Source of the DNA: an uncultured Rickettsiales bacterium | GTDB taxonomy: Bacteria > Pseudomonadota > Alphaproteobacteria > Rickettsiales > UBA998 | Length of the DNA stretch: 9,241 nucleotides | NCBI GenBank assembly: GCA_937982385.1 | Contig: CALJMC010000134.1 | Span: 1 to 9,241, forward strand | Direction of reading: 5' to 3' | In this document: one piece after another, positions 1-6,039 of the stretch | Position numbering within the stretch: position 1 is the stretch's first letter | How the letters are laid out: each line of letters opens with the position of its first letter | The notes under the pieces: generated by a model | Databases searched by the model: none | What the model saw: the letters and a program-made list of their open reading frames with translations, nothing else | Told to the model about the DNA's origin: nothing | Translations under genes and position numbers: made by a program

Positions 1-1023
1 ATCTTGTTTTGTTTTTAATGGCTGAAGATTATTCATCCAATAGCTCAGCGACACGTTGTTGCTGGTGTCTTTGCGTGTTTCCGACAAATATACCCAGCTT
101 GACCATGCGCCTTTACGTTTGGGCATGAAGCTGTAATCGCGGTGTAGCACGCCTGTGTTTGGCTGGTAATGAATGTTACCTAAGATCTGTTGTTCATTGT
201 CTGTGGGGGCGTCTAACATGCGTAAGGCTTGATCCGAATGGCACGCGAACACCACTTCGTCATAGGTGCGGGTTTCACCATGCTCATCTTCGACCTCAAT
301 AGCTGCTTTGGTTCTGCGAACTTTTTTTGCACCGCACTTGAGTTTGATATTTTCTGTGAAGTCAGCACTGATGCGTCTGACATATTCACGGCTTCCGCCC
401 TCTATTGTTCGCCATTGGGGGTGGTCGAGTAATGTGAGGAGTCCATGATTTTTGAAGAATTGTAGGAATGTACGGGCAGGGAAGTCTGACATTTTGGTGG
501 CGGGCGTACTCCAAATGGCGGCACCCATCGCGAGCAAATAATAGTTGCGGAACCATGCGCCCATCTTGAGTTCGTCCAAACATTCACCAAGCGAGAGGTC
601 GCGCGGGTCAGTGATATAGGCTTCTGCATGTTTATTAAACTTCAAAATATCACGCATCATCCCCCAAAATGAAGGGCGTAATAGATTGCGCTTTTGTGCG
701 ACTATATGATGTGCGAGTTGCGTACCATATTCCAGCCAATGGTTATCAATGCTTACACCAAACGACATTTCACTGTCTTGGGTCGGCACATTAAGATGGT
801 TGAAAAGTCCTGTGAGGTGCGGGTAATTCTTCTCATTATAGACGATGAACCCAGTATCGACAGGTACTATGCCATCGTCTGTTTTTACTTCCATCGTGCG
901 GCTATGACCGCCGAGGGTAGCATTTTTTTCATAGACCGTGATGGCGTGATGTGGGTTTAGAAGATACGCTGCACCAAGCCCTGATATGCCTGTGCCGATG
1001 ATGGCGATGTTTTTTCGTGTCAT
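1..1023 (-). CDS. FAD-dependent amine-oxidase-like oxidoreductase (COG2907 type), 3' end outside window
   Basis: Reading leftward from the ATG at 1023, the frame stays open for 341 codons to the window edge, so the C-terminus (perhaps 80-110 residues) is missing. Residues 6-40 form a Rossmann FAD-binding motif: GTGISG at 10-15, an acidic residue E32 at the end of the second strand, and LGGH at 37-40. DTGFIVYN (56-63), AIWSTP (169-174), EGGSREYV (208-215) and ACHSDQAL (260-267) match the COG2907 group of predicted NAD/FAD-binding proteins related to amine oxidases and phytoene desaturases. The substrate is not known from the sequence. From family knowledge, such genes often sit with cyclopropane-fatty-acid-synthase-like genes and DUF1365, and relatives have been linked to fatty-acid modification under photo-oxidative stress; that role here is inference. 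There is no signal peptide, so it is probably cytoplasmic. The start follows the SOUL gene stop by five bases, with AAAGGA (1033-1038) nine bases upstream, so it is almost certainly co-transcribed with that gene. Confidence 0.9.
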   Translation of the reverse strand, partial: MTRKNIAIIGTGISGLGAAYLLNPHHAITVYEKNATLGGHSRTMEVKTDDGIVPVDTGFIVYNEKNYPHLTGLFNHLNVPTQDSEMSFGVSIDNHWLEYGTQLAHHIVAQKRNLLRPSFWGMMRDILKFNKHAEAYITDPRDLSLGECLDELKMGAWFRNYYLLAMGAAIWSTPATKMSDFPARTFLQFFKNHGLLTLLDHPQWRTIEGGSREYVRRISADFTENIKLKCGAKKVRRTKAAIEVEDEHGETRTYDEVVFACHSDQALRMLDAPTDNEQQILGNIHYQPNTGVLHRDYSFMPKRKGAWSSWVYLSETRKDTSNNVSLSYWMNNLQPLKTKQD

Positions 1024-1028
1024 CTAGG

Positions 1029-1673
1029 CTAGTCCTTTAAGCGATACATAATCTCGTTTCGGCGCATGAACCATGGTGTCCATGGTGGGTCATAATAGGC
1101 CACCGTTACGCCTCTCTCAGTGGCTAAGTTGCGCTTAGCGATATAGGCGTCGAGTTCTGCGATATGCTCATCAATATTCGTTTTACGAGACGTGCCAGAG
1201 AACTGTAGTACCACTTGTTTATATGGCTCGGTTTTAACAATTTTGATAGCATCATTATTGGGTTGAGGTAATGTTTCCATCGTATATTCCGACGGCATAG
1301 TGAACGTAACGACCCATTCATTGTCACCCGTGCTGGTTTGTTCGACGGGGGAGGTCATGGCAATGTCTTGTGAAGTGGCTTTCTGCTCTACGGGAGAGGT
1401 CATGGCGATGTCGCCTTGGGCAGTGTTGTTGCCGAAAATAAAATCAGCTAAAATTCGAAATCCTTTGCTGACGGATTCCTTGCGGTTGCCTGTCACTGTG
1501 GTTTGTGCAATGAGCTTGGATGCATATTTGCGAATTTCAATTGCTTCATTCATGTCTTCCGCATAGATGGTGCTATAGGCTGGTTTTTCATATTTTTCAT
1601 TACCCATAAGTCCACATCCTGCAATGGTAAGCAAGAGTGCTGCTGTACCGGTAAGTAAAATGGTTTTTTTCAT
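1029..1673 (-). CDS. SOUL-family heme-binding lipoprotein
   Basis: A 214-residue protein. The N-terminus is a lipoprotein signal peptide: KK at 2-3, a hydrophobic stretch at about 5-18, and lipobox IAGC with the lipidated cysteine at 20. The mature part matches the SOUL/HBP heme-binding family: an N-terminal IYAEDMNEAIEIRKY-like strand (36-50), the GFRILADFIFG helix (71-81), the IAMTSPV signature, the VTFTMPSEY strand (122-130) and the characteristic C-terminus YDPPWTPWFMRRNE (194-207). The IAMTSPVEQ signature is present twice in tandem (88-97 and 103-112). Residue D at 103 lacks S or other clear evidence for inner-membrane retention, and position +2 after the cysteine is G, so outer-membrane sorting is likely. 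SOUL proteins bind tetrapyrroles; the physiological ligand is not shown by sequence. AAAGGAG at 1681-1687 lies seven bases upstream of the ATG. It lies between a sensor kinase gene and a flavoprotein gene, suggesting control by that two-component system. Confidence 0.9.
   Translation of the reverse strand: MKKTILLTGTAALLLTIAGCGLMGNEKYEKPAYSTIYAEDMNEAIEIRKYASKLIAQTTVTGNRKESVSKGFRILADFIFGNNTAQGDIAMTSPVEQKATSQDIAMTSPVEQTSTGDNEWVVTFTMPSEYTMETLPQPNNDAIKIVKTEPYKQVVLQFSGTSRKTNIDEHIAELDAYIAKRNLATERGVTVAYYDPPWTPWFMRRNEIMYRLKD
1342..1412 (-). repeat. 45-bp-period tandem duplication inside the SOUL gene
   Basis: Two copies of about 26 bases (1342-1367 and 1387-1412), differing at only a few positions, are offset by 45 bases. 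At the protein level DIAMTSPVEQ is repeated with a 15-residue period, so the frame is kept. The few substitutions suggest an in-frame duplication of the conserved SOUL loop. Confidence 0.85.
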
Positions 1674-1696
1674 ATTTAGTCTCCTTTGATAGTTAT

Positions 1697-1714
1697 CACC
1701 ATAGATGAATGGTG
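1697..1714. other. Short inverted repeat between the kinase and SOUL genes
   Basis: CACCAT (1697-1702) and ATGGTG (1709-1714) form a perfect 6-bp stem with a 6-base loop in the 80-base gap 1674-1753, just upstream of the SOUL ribosome binding site. No T-run follows on the minus strand, so it does not look like an intrinsic terminator. It could be an mRNA hairpin that sets the relative level of the SOUL gene, or chance. I see no convincing promoter in this gap. Confidence 0.3.
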
Positions 1715-1753
1715 CTTGCGTTCGGCTTTCTTGAAGATGAGCAATTCGTAATG

Positions 1754-3097
1754 TTAGAAGTGAAGCACTATTTTAAGCCCGGGATTATTATCTTCGAATG
1801 TAATGGTTGCTTTGTGAATGTCCAGCGCTTGTTTCACTAAACTTAAACCCAGCCCCGTACCTTTGTGATGGCGGCTCTTGTCTGTGCGATAGAATCTATC
1901 AAACACTTTGTCACGTTCACCCTCAGGAATGCCAAGTCCATTATCTGCTATTGTGACTATGGGGGTATTATTATCTGTGGTGAGCGAGATGGTGATGCTG
2001 CTGTTGCTATCAGAAAACTTGATGGCATTGTCTAGCAGGTTAGCAAATGTTTGAAATAGTAAATCATGGTCGCCATTGATGGTGATGTTCTCGTCAAGTG
2101 TTGCGTGTATCACCACGTTAAGTTCCTCCCCAAAAGGTTCATATAGTTCAATAACATCATGAAGGATTCCTCCCAAATTGGTTGACGTTAAAACATTATG
2201 GCGTTTGCCTTTTTCTAAGTTTGAGATGCGAAGTAGGGTATTGAAGGTGTTGAGAAGATGATCTATCTCACCAACGAGCGCATCGTAAGTTTCGCCGCTT
2301 AGTGATTCGTTTTGAGCGCTCTCTAAGCGGTTGCGCAGGCGGGTGAGGGGAGTGCGTAAATCATGCGCTATATTGTCCCCTGCATGGCGAATATTATGCA
2401 ATGATTCTTCGAGTTGGGCAAATAGTGTGTTGAGAATGTTGGCGAGGTCGCTAAGGTCATCCCATTTGCTATCTAGAACGATACGCTCAGACAGGTCGCC
2501 AGTATTCATGATGTTAGTCGCAGTGATGCCTATGCGATTAATACGGGTGACAACAAACCAGCTGATAAGGAAACTGACAAGCACTACAGTGAGCATGAAG
2601 AGCATGATTAGTATCGTGATGTTTTTGAGTTTGTTATATTGCACAACACGTTCATGAATATCGCGTGCGATGAGAAGGCGAGAGCCATCATTAAATGTGT
2701 GTACCTTAGCAGCGTAGAAGCGTTTTTGCGTTTTGACGGGGCGCAGAAAGCTAATGATACCTTCTTTCAGAATTTCAATATTTTGAGGGATGTCATAGAT
2801 ATCACCTGCTAGGCGCTCGCCGTTATTATTGCTGAACAGATAAGATGAGTTTTCATAACGCAATGCGCGCATGTCAATGAAAGTAGTGATTTCCTCTTGC
2901 GACATATCAGAGGTGATGAGGAGAATATGCTCCTGTTCAATATTGAGAATAACCTCTGTTTCATGCAAGAAATTTTGTCTGCTAGAGTCATAAAGAAAAT
3001 AACCAAGTAGTAATGCACAGCCACCCAAAAGCAGCGTAAAAAATACTGCCATCAGAAAGCTTGAACTATGCCAATATTGTCTAGGATTTGTCTTCAA
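1754..3097 (-). CDS. HAMP-domain sensor histidine kinase
   Basis: Membrane sensor kinase of 447 residues from the TTG at 3097. Layout: TM1 about 14-36; a periplasmic sensor region of about 120 residues containing YLFSNNNGERLAGD (86-99); TM2 about 160-183; HAMP about 183-232; H-box AHDLRTPL with phospho-accepting H245; N-box FANLLDNAIKFS with N353 and N357; G1 box DNGLGIP (385-391); F-box region VFDRFYR; G2 box GTGLGL (413-418). All catalytic boxes are intact. The sensor region has no Cys/His cluster suggesting metal binding, so the signal is unknown. I chose the TTG because AGGA (3105-3108) sits seven bases upstream and the overlap with the regulator gene is then 17 bases. An ATG at 3184 would add 29 residues without membrane features and overlap the regulator by 104 bases. 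It should autophosphorylate and pass phosphate to the regulator encoded just upstream. Confidence 0.92.
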   Translation of the reverse strand: MKTNPRQYWHSSSFLMAVFFTLLLGGCALLLGYFLYDSSRQNFLHETEVILNIEQEHILLITSDMSQEEITTFIDMRALRYENSSYLFSNNNGERLAGDIYDIPQNIEILKEGIISFLRPVKTQKRFYAAKVHTFNDGSRLLIARDIHERVVQYNKLKNITILIMLFMLTVVLVSFLISWFVVTRINRIGITATNIMNTGDLSERIVLDSKWDDLSDLANILNTLFAQLEESLHNIRHAGDNIAHDLRTPLTRLRNRLESAQNESLSGETYDALVGEIDHLLNTFNTLLRISNLEKGKRHNVLTSTNLGGILHDVIELYEPFGEELNVVIHATLDENITINGDHDLLFQTFANLLDNAIKFSDSNSSITISLTTDNNTPIVTIADNGLGIPEGERDKVFDRFYRTDKSRHHKGTGLGLSLVKQALDIHKATITFEDNNPGLKIVLHF

Positions 3098-3764
3098 TGA
3101 TATATCCTGAGCCACGGTTGGTCTTAATGAGAGTGCTGTCGGTATCGCCGATTTTCTTGCGAAGGCGGCTGATATGTACGTCAATCACATTGGTTTGTGG
3201 ATCGAAGTGATAGTTCCATACTGCCTCGAGCATCATGGTGCGCGTGACGAGTTTACCTTTATGTTTGAGTAAATATTCGAGTAGAGCAAATTCACGTGTT
3301 TGCAAATCAATGTCTTCACCTGCGCGGGTAACTTTGCGAGCGAGTAAGTCCATATGTAGATCAGCTACGCTCAAGGTGGTTTGTTTGTCAGCGCTGCCGC
3401 TATTGTTACCGCGCTTATTGAGTGACTCAACACGAGCTAACAGCTCGGCGAAAGCGAAAGGTTTTACCAAATAATCATCGCTCCCAGCCCGAAGCCCTGT
3501 CACGCGGTCATCCACTTCCCCTAGGGCGCTGAGCAATAATACCGGTACAGAGTTATCCGCACCGCGTAGCGTTTTAAGGATGGTGATGCCATCGAGTGAT
3601 GGGAGCATTCTGTCGAGAATAATTACGTCATATTGTTCGGTGGTTGCCATGAAAAGTCCGTCTTTTCCGTCACCTGTCGTATCGATGGTATGTCCTGACT
3701 CCTGCATGCCTTTGATAACAAAATCTTGGACCTGTTGATCGTCTTCAATCAGTAGCAATTTCAT
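3081..3764 (-). CDS. OmpR/PhoB-family response regulator
   Basis: A 227-residue two-domain transcription factor. The receiver domain (about 1-115) has the acidic pair D8/D9, the phospho-acceptor D51 in ILDRMLP, S79 at the conserved Thr/Ser switch position, and K101 in VKPFAFAEL. A short linker (about 116-129) leads to a winged-helix DNA-binding domain (about 130-224) with LQTREFALLEYLLKH, the recognition-helix region NVIDVHISRLRKKIG (192-206) and the RGSGYII wing. It is full length with all phosphorylation residues present. The ATG at 3764 has AAGGGA eight bases upstream. It is the first gene of the leftward cluster and is followed by its probable cognate kinase in overlap. Likely targets are its own cluster, including the SOUL and flavoprotein genes, but no binding site can be assigned from one promoter. 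Confidence 0.95.
   Translation of the reverse strand: MKLLLIEDDQQVQDFVIKGMQESGHTIDTTGDGKDGLFMATTEQYDVIILDRMLPSLDGITILKTLRGADNSVPVLLLSALGEVDDRVTGLRAGSDDYLVKPFAFAELLARVESLNKRGNNSGSADKQTTLSVADLHMDLLARKVTRAGEDIDLQTREFALLEYLLKHKGKLVTRTMMLEAVWNYHFDPQTNVIDVHISRLRKKIGDTDSTLIKTNRGSGYIIEDKS
3105..3108 (-). promoter_or_regulatory. Ribosome binding site deciding the TTG start of the kinase
   Basis: AGGA on the minus strand lies seven bases before the TTG at 3097 and inside the last codons of the response-regulator gene. This points to translational coupling of regulator and kinase. Confidence 0.55.
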
Positions 3765-3925
3765 GAGGTGTTCCCTTAACTGACCTATAGTGTGGGGCTA
3801 TTCATAACACGGAAACAAGCGAAATTAGAAATGAAATTATATTACATTTTATTCATTATTAAGAATATGTTCACACTGTATCGTTATGATTGGTTTATTC
3901 GATCACTTTACTATAGGAAATCATC
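3765..3925. promoter_or_regulatory. Divergent intergenic region between regulator and EAL genes
   Basis: A 161-base AT-rich region that must carry the promoter for the leftward cluster and probably the one for the EAL gene. On the minus strand, positions 3841-3836 read TATAAT, an exact -10 consensus, but with a poor -35 about 17-18 bases further. On the plus strand TTCACA (3870-3875) and TTTATT (3894-3899) are 18 bases apart and could be a sigma-70-like promoter for the EAL gene. I see no clear regulator-binding direct repeat. Confidence 0.4.
3836..3841 (-). promoter_or_regulatory. Candidate -10 element for the two-component/SOUL cluster
   Basis: Exact TATAAT on the minus strand, about 72 bases upstream of the regulator start. 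The matching -35 is weak (at best three of six positions), which would be compatible with activator-dependent expression, but an AT-rich chance match is possible. Confidence 0.35.
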
Positions 3926-4963
3926 GTGCAAGCATTTCGACCCGACTTTCTCCCGTGGAACACAACCAATGCAAACTGGATTGTGATCGAAAGTGCGCAT
4001 GTGGCAGAGGCGTTTGTTGCTGATTATGGCATGAAGCATGTGAATGGTGACATCTATGTGCTGAAATGTTCTGAAAATTGGATTGCCACATGGCAAGCTA
4101 TGGAAGCAGATATGGTTGTGATTGCTGCGAGTGGAGATGTGAAATGCGCGGTTATCTCCAAGGCAGAGTTGCCTCCTATTGATGAACTAAAACATGAGTT
4201 GCGTCCGCTGAGGCATCTTGCGATGATTGCGCAAAATGCGTGGTTGGTGGATGCATTGCTTGATAATCGTATTGTGAGTTTTTTGCAGCAGATGAAAGAT
4301 CGTCGTGGTCAGGTATTTGGTTATGAAGCATTTGCGCGCGCACTGAATGAAGATGGGAGTCATGAGTCTGGCGCCGCGATTATTAAGGCAAGCCGCGAAA
4401 TTAAGATTGAATATCGTATTGATAGGTTTTTGCACAGCAAAGCCATTGAGGCGATGGTGCAGGGCAGTTATAATGGAACGTTGTTTGTGAATTTTCTGCC
4501 TGGCTTTATTCAAAAGCCTGATGTCTATCTGGAAGGTTTGTCACGCGAGGTGCAACGCCACGGTTTGGTGCCACAACGTATTGCATTGGATTTGACTGAG
4601 GCGGAGCTTCCGCGTAACCGTAAGCAGATTGAGTCTATTAGTGACTATTGTAAAAAGCAGGGCTATCATATAGCGCTCGATAATATTAGTTCTTCTGATG
4701 AGGCCGTGCGGCTCATTGAATTGTTAAAGCCTTCCTTCTTGAAATTGGGGCATGACATTACACAGAATGTTGCATCACCCCGTGCATTGAATGTAATTAA
4801 AAGCATTGTGAGTGTGGCACATAAAAATGGTGCGACAGTCATTGCGAGCCGCATTGAAACTAAAGAAGCGCTCACCGTCCTTAAGAGCTTGGATATAGAT
4901 TTGTTCCAAGGTTATCACCTTGGTCGTCCCAAGCAAGCATTAGCGCCAAGTTCTGCTTCCTAG
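3926..4963 (+). CDS. Stand-alone EAL-domain protein with degenerate active site
   Basis: A 345-residue soluble protein with a GTG start; AGGA (3915-3918) is seven bases upstream. Residues 1 to about 105 are an N-terminal region I do not recognise, with no membrane segment. Residues about 115-336 are an EAL domain. Aligned to the EAL signature positions, the protein has E134 (YEAFAR), N189 (FVNFLP), D222 in place of the usual Glu (LDLTEAE), D252-N253 in place of the DD of the DDFG motif, K273 (FLKLG), S308 in place of the Glu of the EGVE motif, and Q328 (FQGYHLGRP). The fold and several ligand-contact positions are kept, but metal-binding and general-base positions are altered. Active c-di-GMP phosphodiesterase function is therefore doubtful; a c-di-GMP-binding or protein-protein regulatory role is more likely. 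No GGDEF or receiver domain is attached. It lies 109 bases upstream of the Tad pilus genes on the same strand, so regulation of pilus assembly is an attractive inference. Confidence 0.88.
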   Translation: MQAFRPDFLPWNTTNANWIVIESAHVAEAFVADYGMKHVNGDIYVLKCSENWIATWQAMEADMVVIAASGDVKCAVISKAELPPIDELKHELRPLRHLAMIAQNAWLVDALLDNRIVSFLQQMKDRRGQVFGYEAFARALNEDGSHESGAAIIKASREIKIEYRIDRFLHSKAIEAMVQGSYNGTLFVNFLPGFIQKPDVYLEGLSREVQRHGLVPQRIALDLTEAELPRNRKQIESISDYCKKQGYHIALDNISSSDEAVRLIELLKPSFLKLGHDITQNVASPRALNVIKSIVSVAHKNGATVIASRIETKEALTVLKSLDIDLFQGYHLGRPKQALAPSSAS

Positions 4964-4976
4964 TTTAAAAACCTTA

Positions 4977-4998
4977 ATAAACTTATCTAAAAGTTTAT
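4977..4998. terminator. AT-rich 8-bp inverted repeat after the EAL gene
   Basis: ATAAACTT (4977-4984) and AAGTTTAT (4991-4998) pair perfectly around a 6-base loop, 13 bases after the EAL stop codon. The stem is weak because it is mostly A-T, and only alternating AT rather than a T-run follows. It may be a weak terminator or a protein-binding palindrome ahead of the pilus operon. The rest of the gap 4964-5072 is AT-rich, with TATTAT at 5042-5047 as a possible -10 but no fitting -35. Confidence 0.3.
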
Positions 4999-5072
4999 AT
5001 ATATCTCACTGTTTTTTCATCATTTATTAAACTTGTTCCTGTATTATGAAATAATGATCAGAGTTGCGTTCA

Positions 5073-5957
5073 ATGCGATTCTACAAACAGCACAAGAAGA
5101 AAAATATGTCAGCACGTTCCATAATATTACTCGTCATCGCCGCTGTGATTGCCTTTGGCGCGTCGCAAATTCTCCGTCAGAGGCTTTCCGCTGATACTGA
5201 TAAAGCCGATGGTTCAAACGCAAAATATGTGCTCGTAGCCGCGCAAGAAATTACGCAAGGTAGTTTTGTCCGTGATGACAAGCATTTTGAGTGGGTTGAG
5301 TGGCCTGATCATATGCTGCAAGATAGCTATATGGTGAAGGGCCAGTCCAAACCAGAAGATTATAATGGGGCTGTGGCACGTCGCTCGGTGATGAAGGGTG
5401 AACCCATCTCAAGCACCTATTTAGTAAAATCGAATGAGGGTGGGTTTATGTCTGCTGTGTTGCAGCCTAATATGCGCGCAGTGTCTATTGCGGTGGATTC
5501 TACTACGGGCAATGCAGGGTTTATTTTTCCCGGTGATAAAGTCGATTTGATTGTGACCCATGCGGTGGACGTAGATGGTGGCGATGGGGGGCGCGGCAAG
5601 GAAGTGTTGGCGAGTAAAACATTCGTTGAAGATGCACGGGTTCTGGCGGTGGATCAACGTTTAGATAATCCTGAAAATAAAGCGATATTAGCCAAAACAG
5701 TGACGTTGGAAGTGACGTCAAAAGAAGCAGAAAAAATCAATGTAGCGAAAGAAATGGGAAATATCTCAGTGAGCCTACGTTCCCTTGCGAGCGAGAATGA
5801 GTTGGCGATTCCATCTTATAGCTATACGCGTGACAGTGATGTCAGCCCAATATTAGCGCCAACGTCACGTGATGCTAGTCCAACAATAGCGCCAACCAGA
5901 AATTCACGCCGAGTGAGAGTTTTTCGTGGTGCAGAACAAGAAGAGAAGACGTTTTAG
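5073..5957 (+). CDS. cpaB: Tad pilus assembly protein CpaB (RcpC/CpaB family)
   Basis: A 294-residue protein from the ATG at 5073. A basic N-terminus is followed by one membrane anchor (about 17-34), a SAF domain (about 52-119, containing VLVAAQEITQGSFVRDD and the KGEPISS turn) and the RcpC/CpaB domain (about 128-243) with RAVSIAVDSTTG and the GFIFPGDKVDLIVT signature (149-162). CpaB is an inner-membrane-anchored periplasmic component of the Tad/Flp pilus machine and is thought to work with the secretin. The start is uncertain: a TTG at 5064 and an ATG at 5106 are also in frame. None has a strong ribosome binding site; 5106 gives the usual short leader, with purine-rich AAGAAG upstream. The C-terminal tail is Pro/Ala/Ser-rich, contains a tandem 11-residue repeat and ends in a basic SRRVRVFRG segment. 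It is the first gene of the cpaB-F run. Confidence 0.93.
   Translation: MRFYKQHKKKNMSARSIILLVIAAVIAFGASQILRQRLSADTDKADGSNAKYVLVAAQEITQGSFVRDDKHFEWVEWPDHMLQDSYMVKGQSKPEDYNGAVARRSVMKGEPISSTYLVKSNEGGFMSAVLQPNMRAVSIAVDSTTGNAGFIFPGDKVDLIVTHAVDVDGGDGGRGKEVLASKTFVEDARVLAVDQRLDNPENKAILAKTVTLEVTSKEAEKINVAKEMGNISVSLRSLASENELAIPSYSYTRDSDVSPILAPTSRDASPTIAPTRNSRRVRVFRGAEQEEKTF
5844..5896 (+). repeat. 33-bp-period tandem repeat in the cpaB tail
   Basis: Positions 5844-5863 and 5877-5896 match at 17 of 20 bases, offset by 33 bases. The protein reads SPILAPT then SPTIAPT with an 11-residue period, in the linker between the CpaB domain and its basic C-terminal end. Confidence 0.7.
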
Positions 5958-6030
5958 GAAAAAATAGTCAGTAGCTAGTGGTTTTTTAAGTAAGAAAAAA
6001 TAATAAATACAACAACACATGCAGCAGCAT

Positions 6031-6035
6031 GGAGG
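6031..6035 (+). promoter_or_regulatory. Ribosome binding site deciding the cpaC start
   Basis: GGAGG lies downstream of the upstream in-frame ATG at 6019, four bases before the ATG at 6040 and ten before the ATG at 6046. It therefore favours 6040 or 6046 and argues against the longer reading. Confidence 0.65.
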
Positions 6036-6039
6036 CATT

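Noticed and set aside
694..960. An 88-codon plus-strand open frame
   Set aside because: It is antisense to the FAD-binding half of the leftward flavoprotein, whose motifs are clear; the plus-strand product has no recognisable features.
3098..3184. N-terminal extension of the kinase from the ATG at 3184
   Set aside because: It lies wholly inside the regulator's winged-helix coding region in another frame, adds no membrane or signal feature, and a TTG with a good ribosome binding site fits better.
4939..5862. Shared 11-base stretch ATTAGCGCCAA at the ends of the EAL gene (4939-4949) and cpaB (5852-5862)
   Set aside because: Both encode short Leu-Ala-Pro segments in low-complexity tails; the match is short and has no flanking similarity, so chance is sufficient.
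6019..6039. cpaC start at the upstream ATG 6019
   Set aside because: The strong GGAGG site lies after this ATG, and the extra residues would only lengthen the signal peptide leader.
5958..6039. Possible terminator between cpaB and cpaC (A-run and T-run around CAGTAGCTAG)
   Set aside because: The runs do not flank a stable continuous stem, and the two genes are expected to be co-transcribed.
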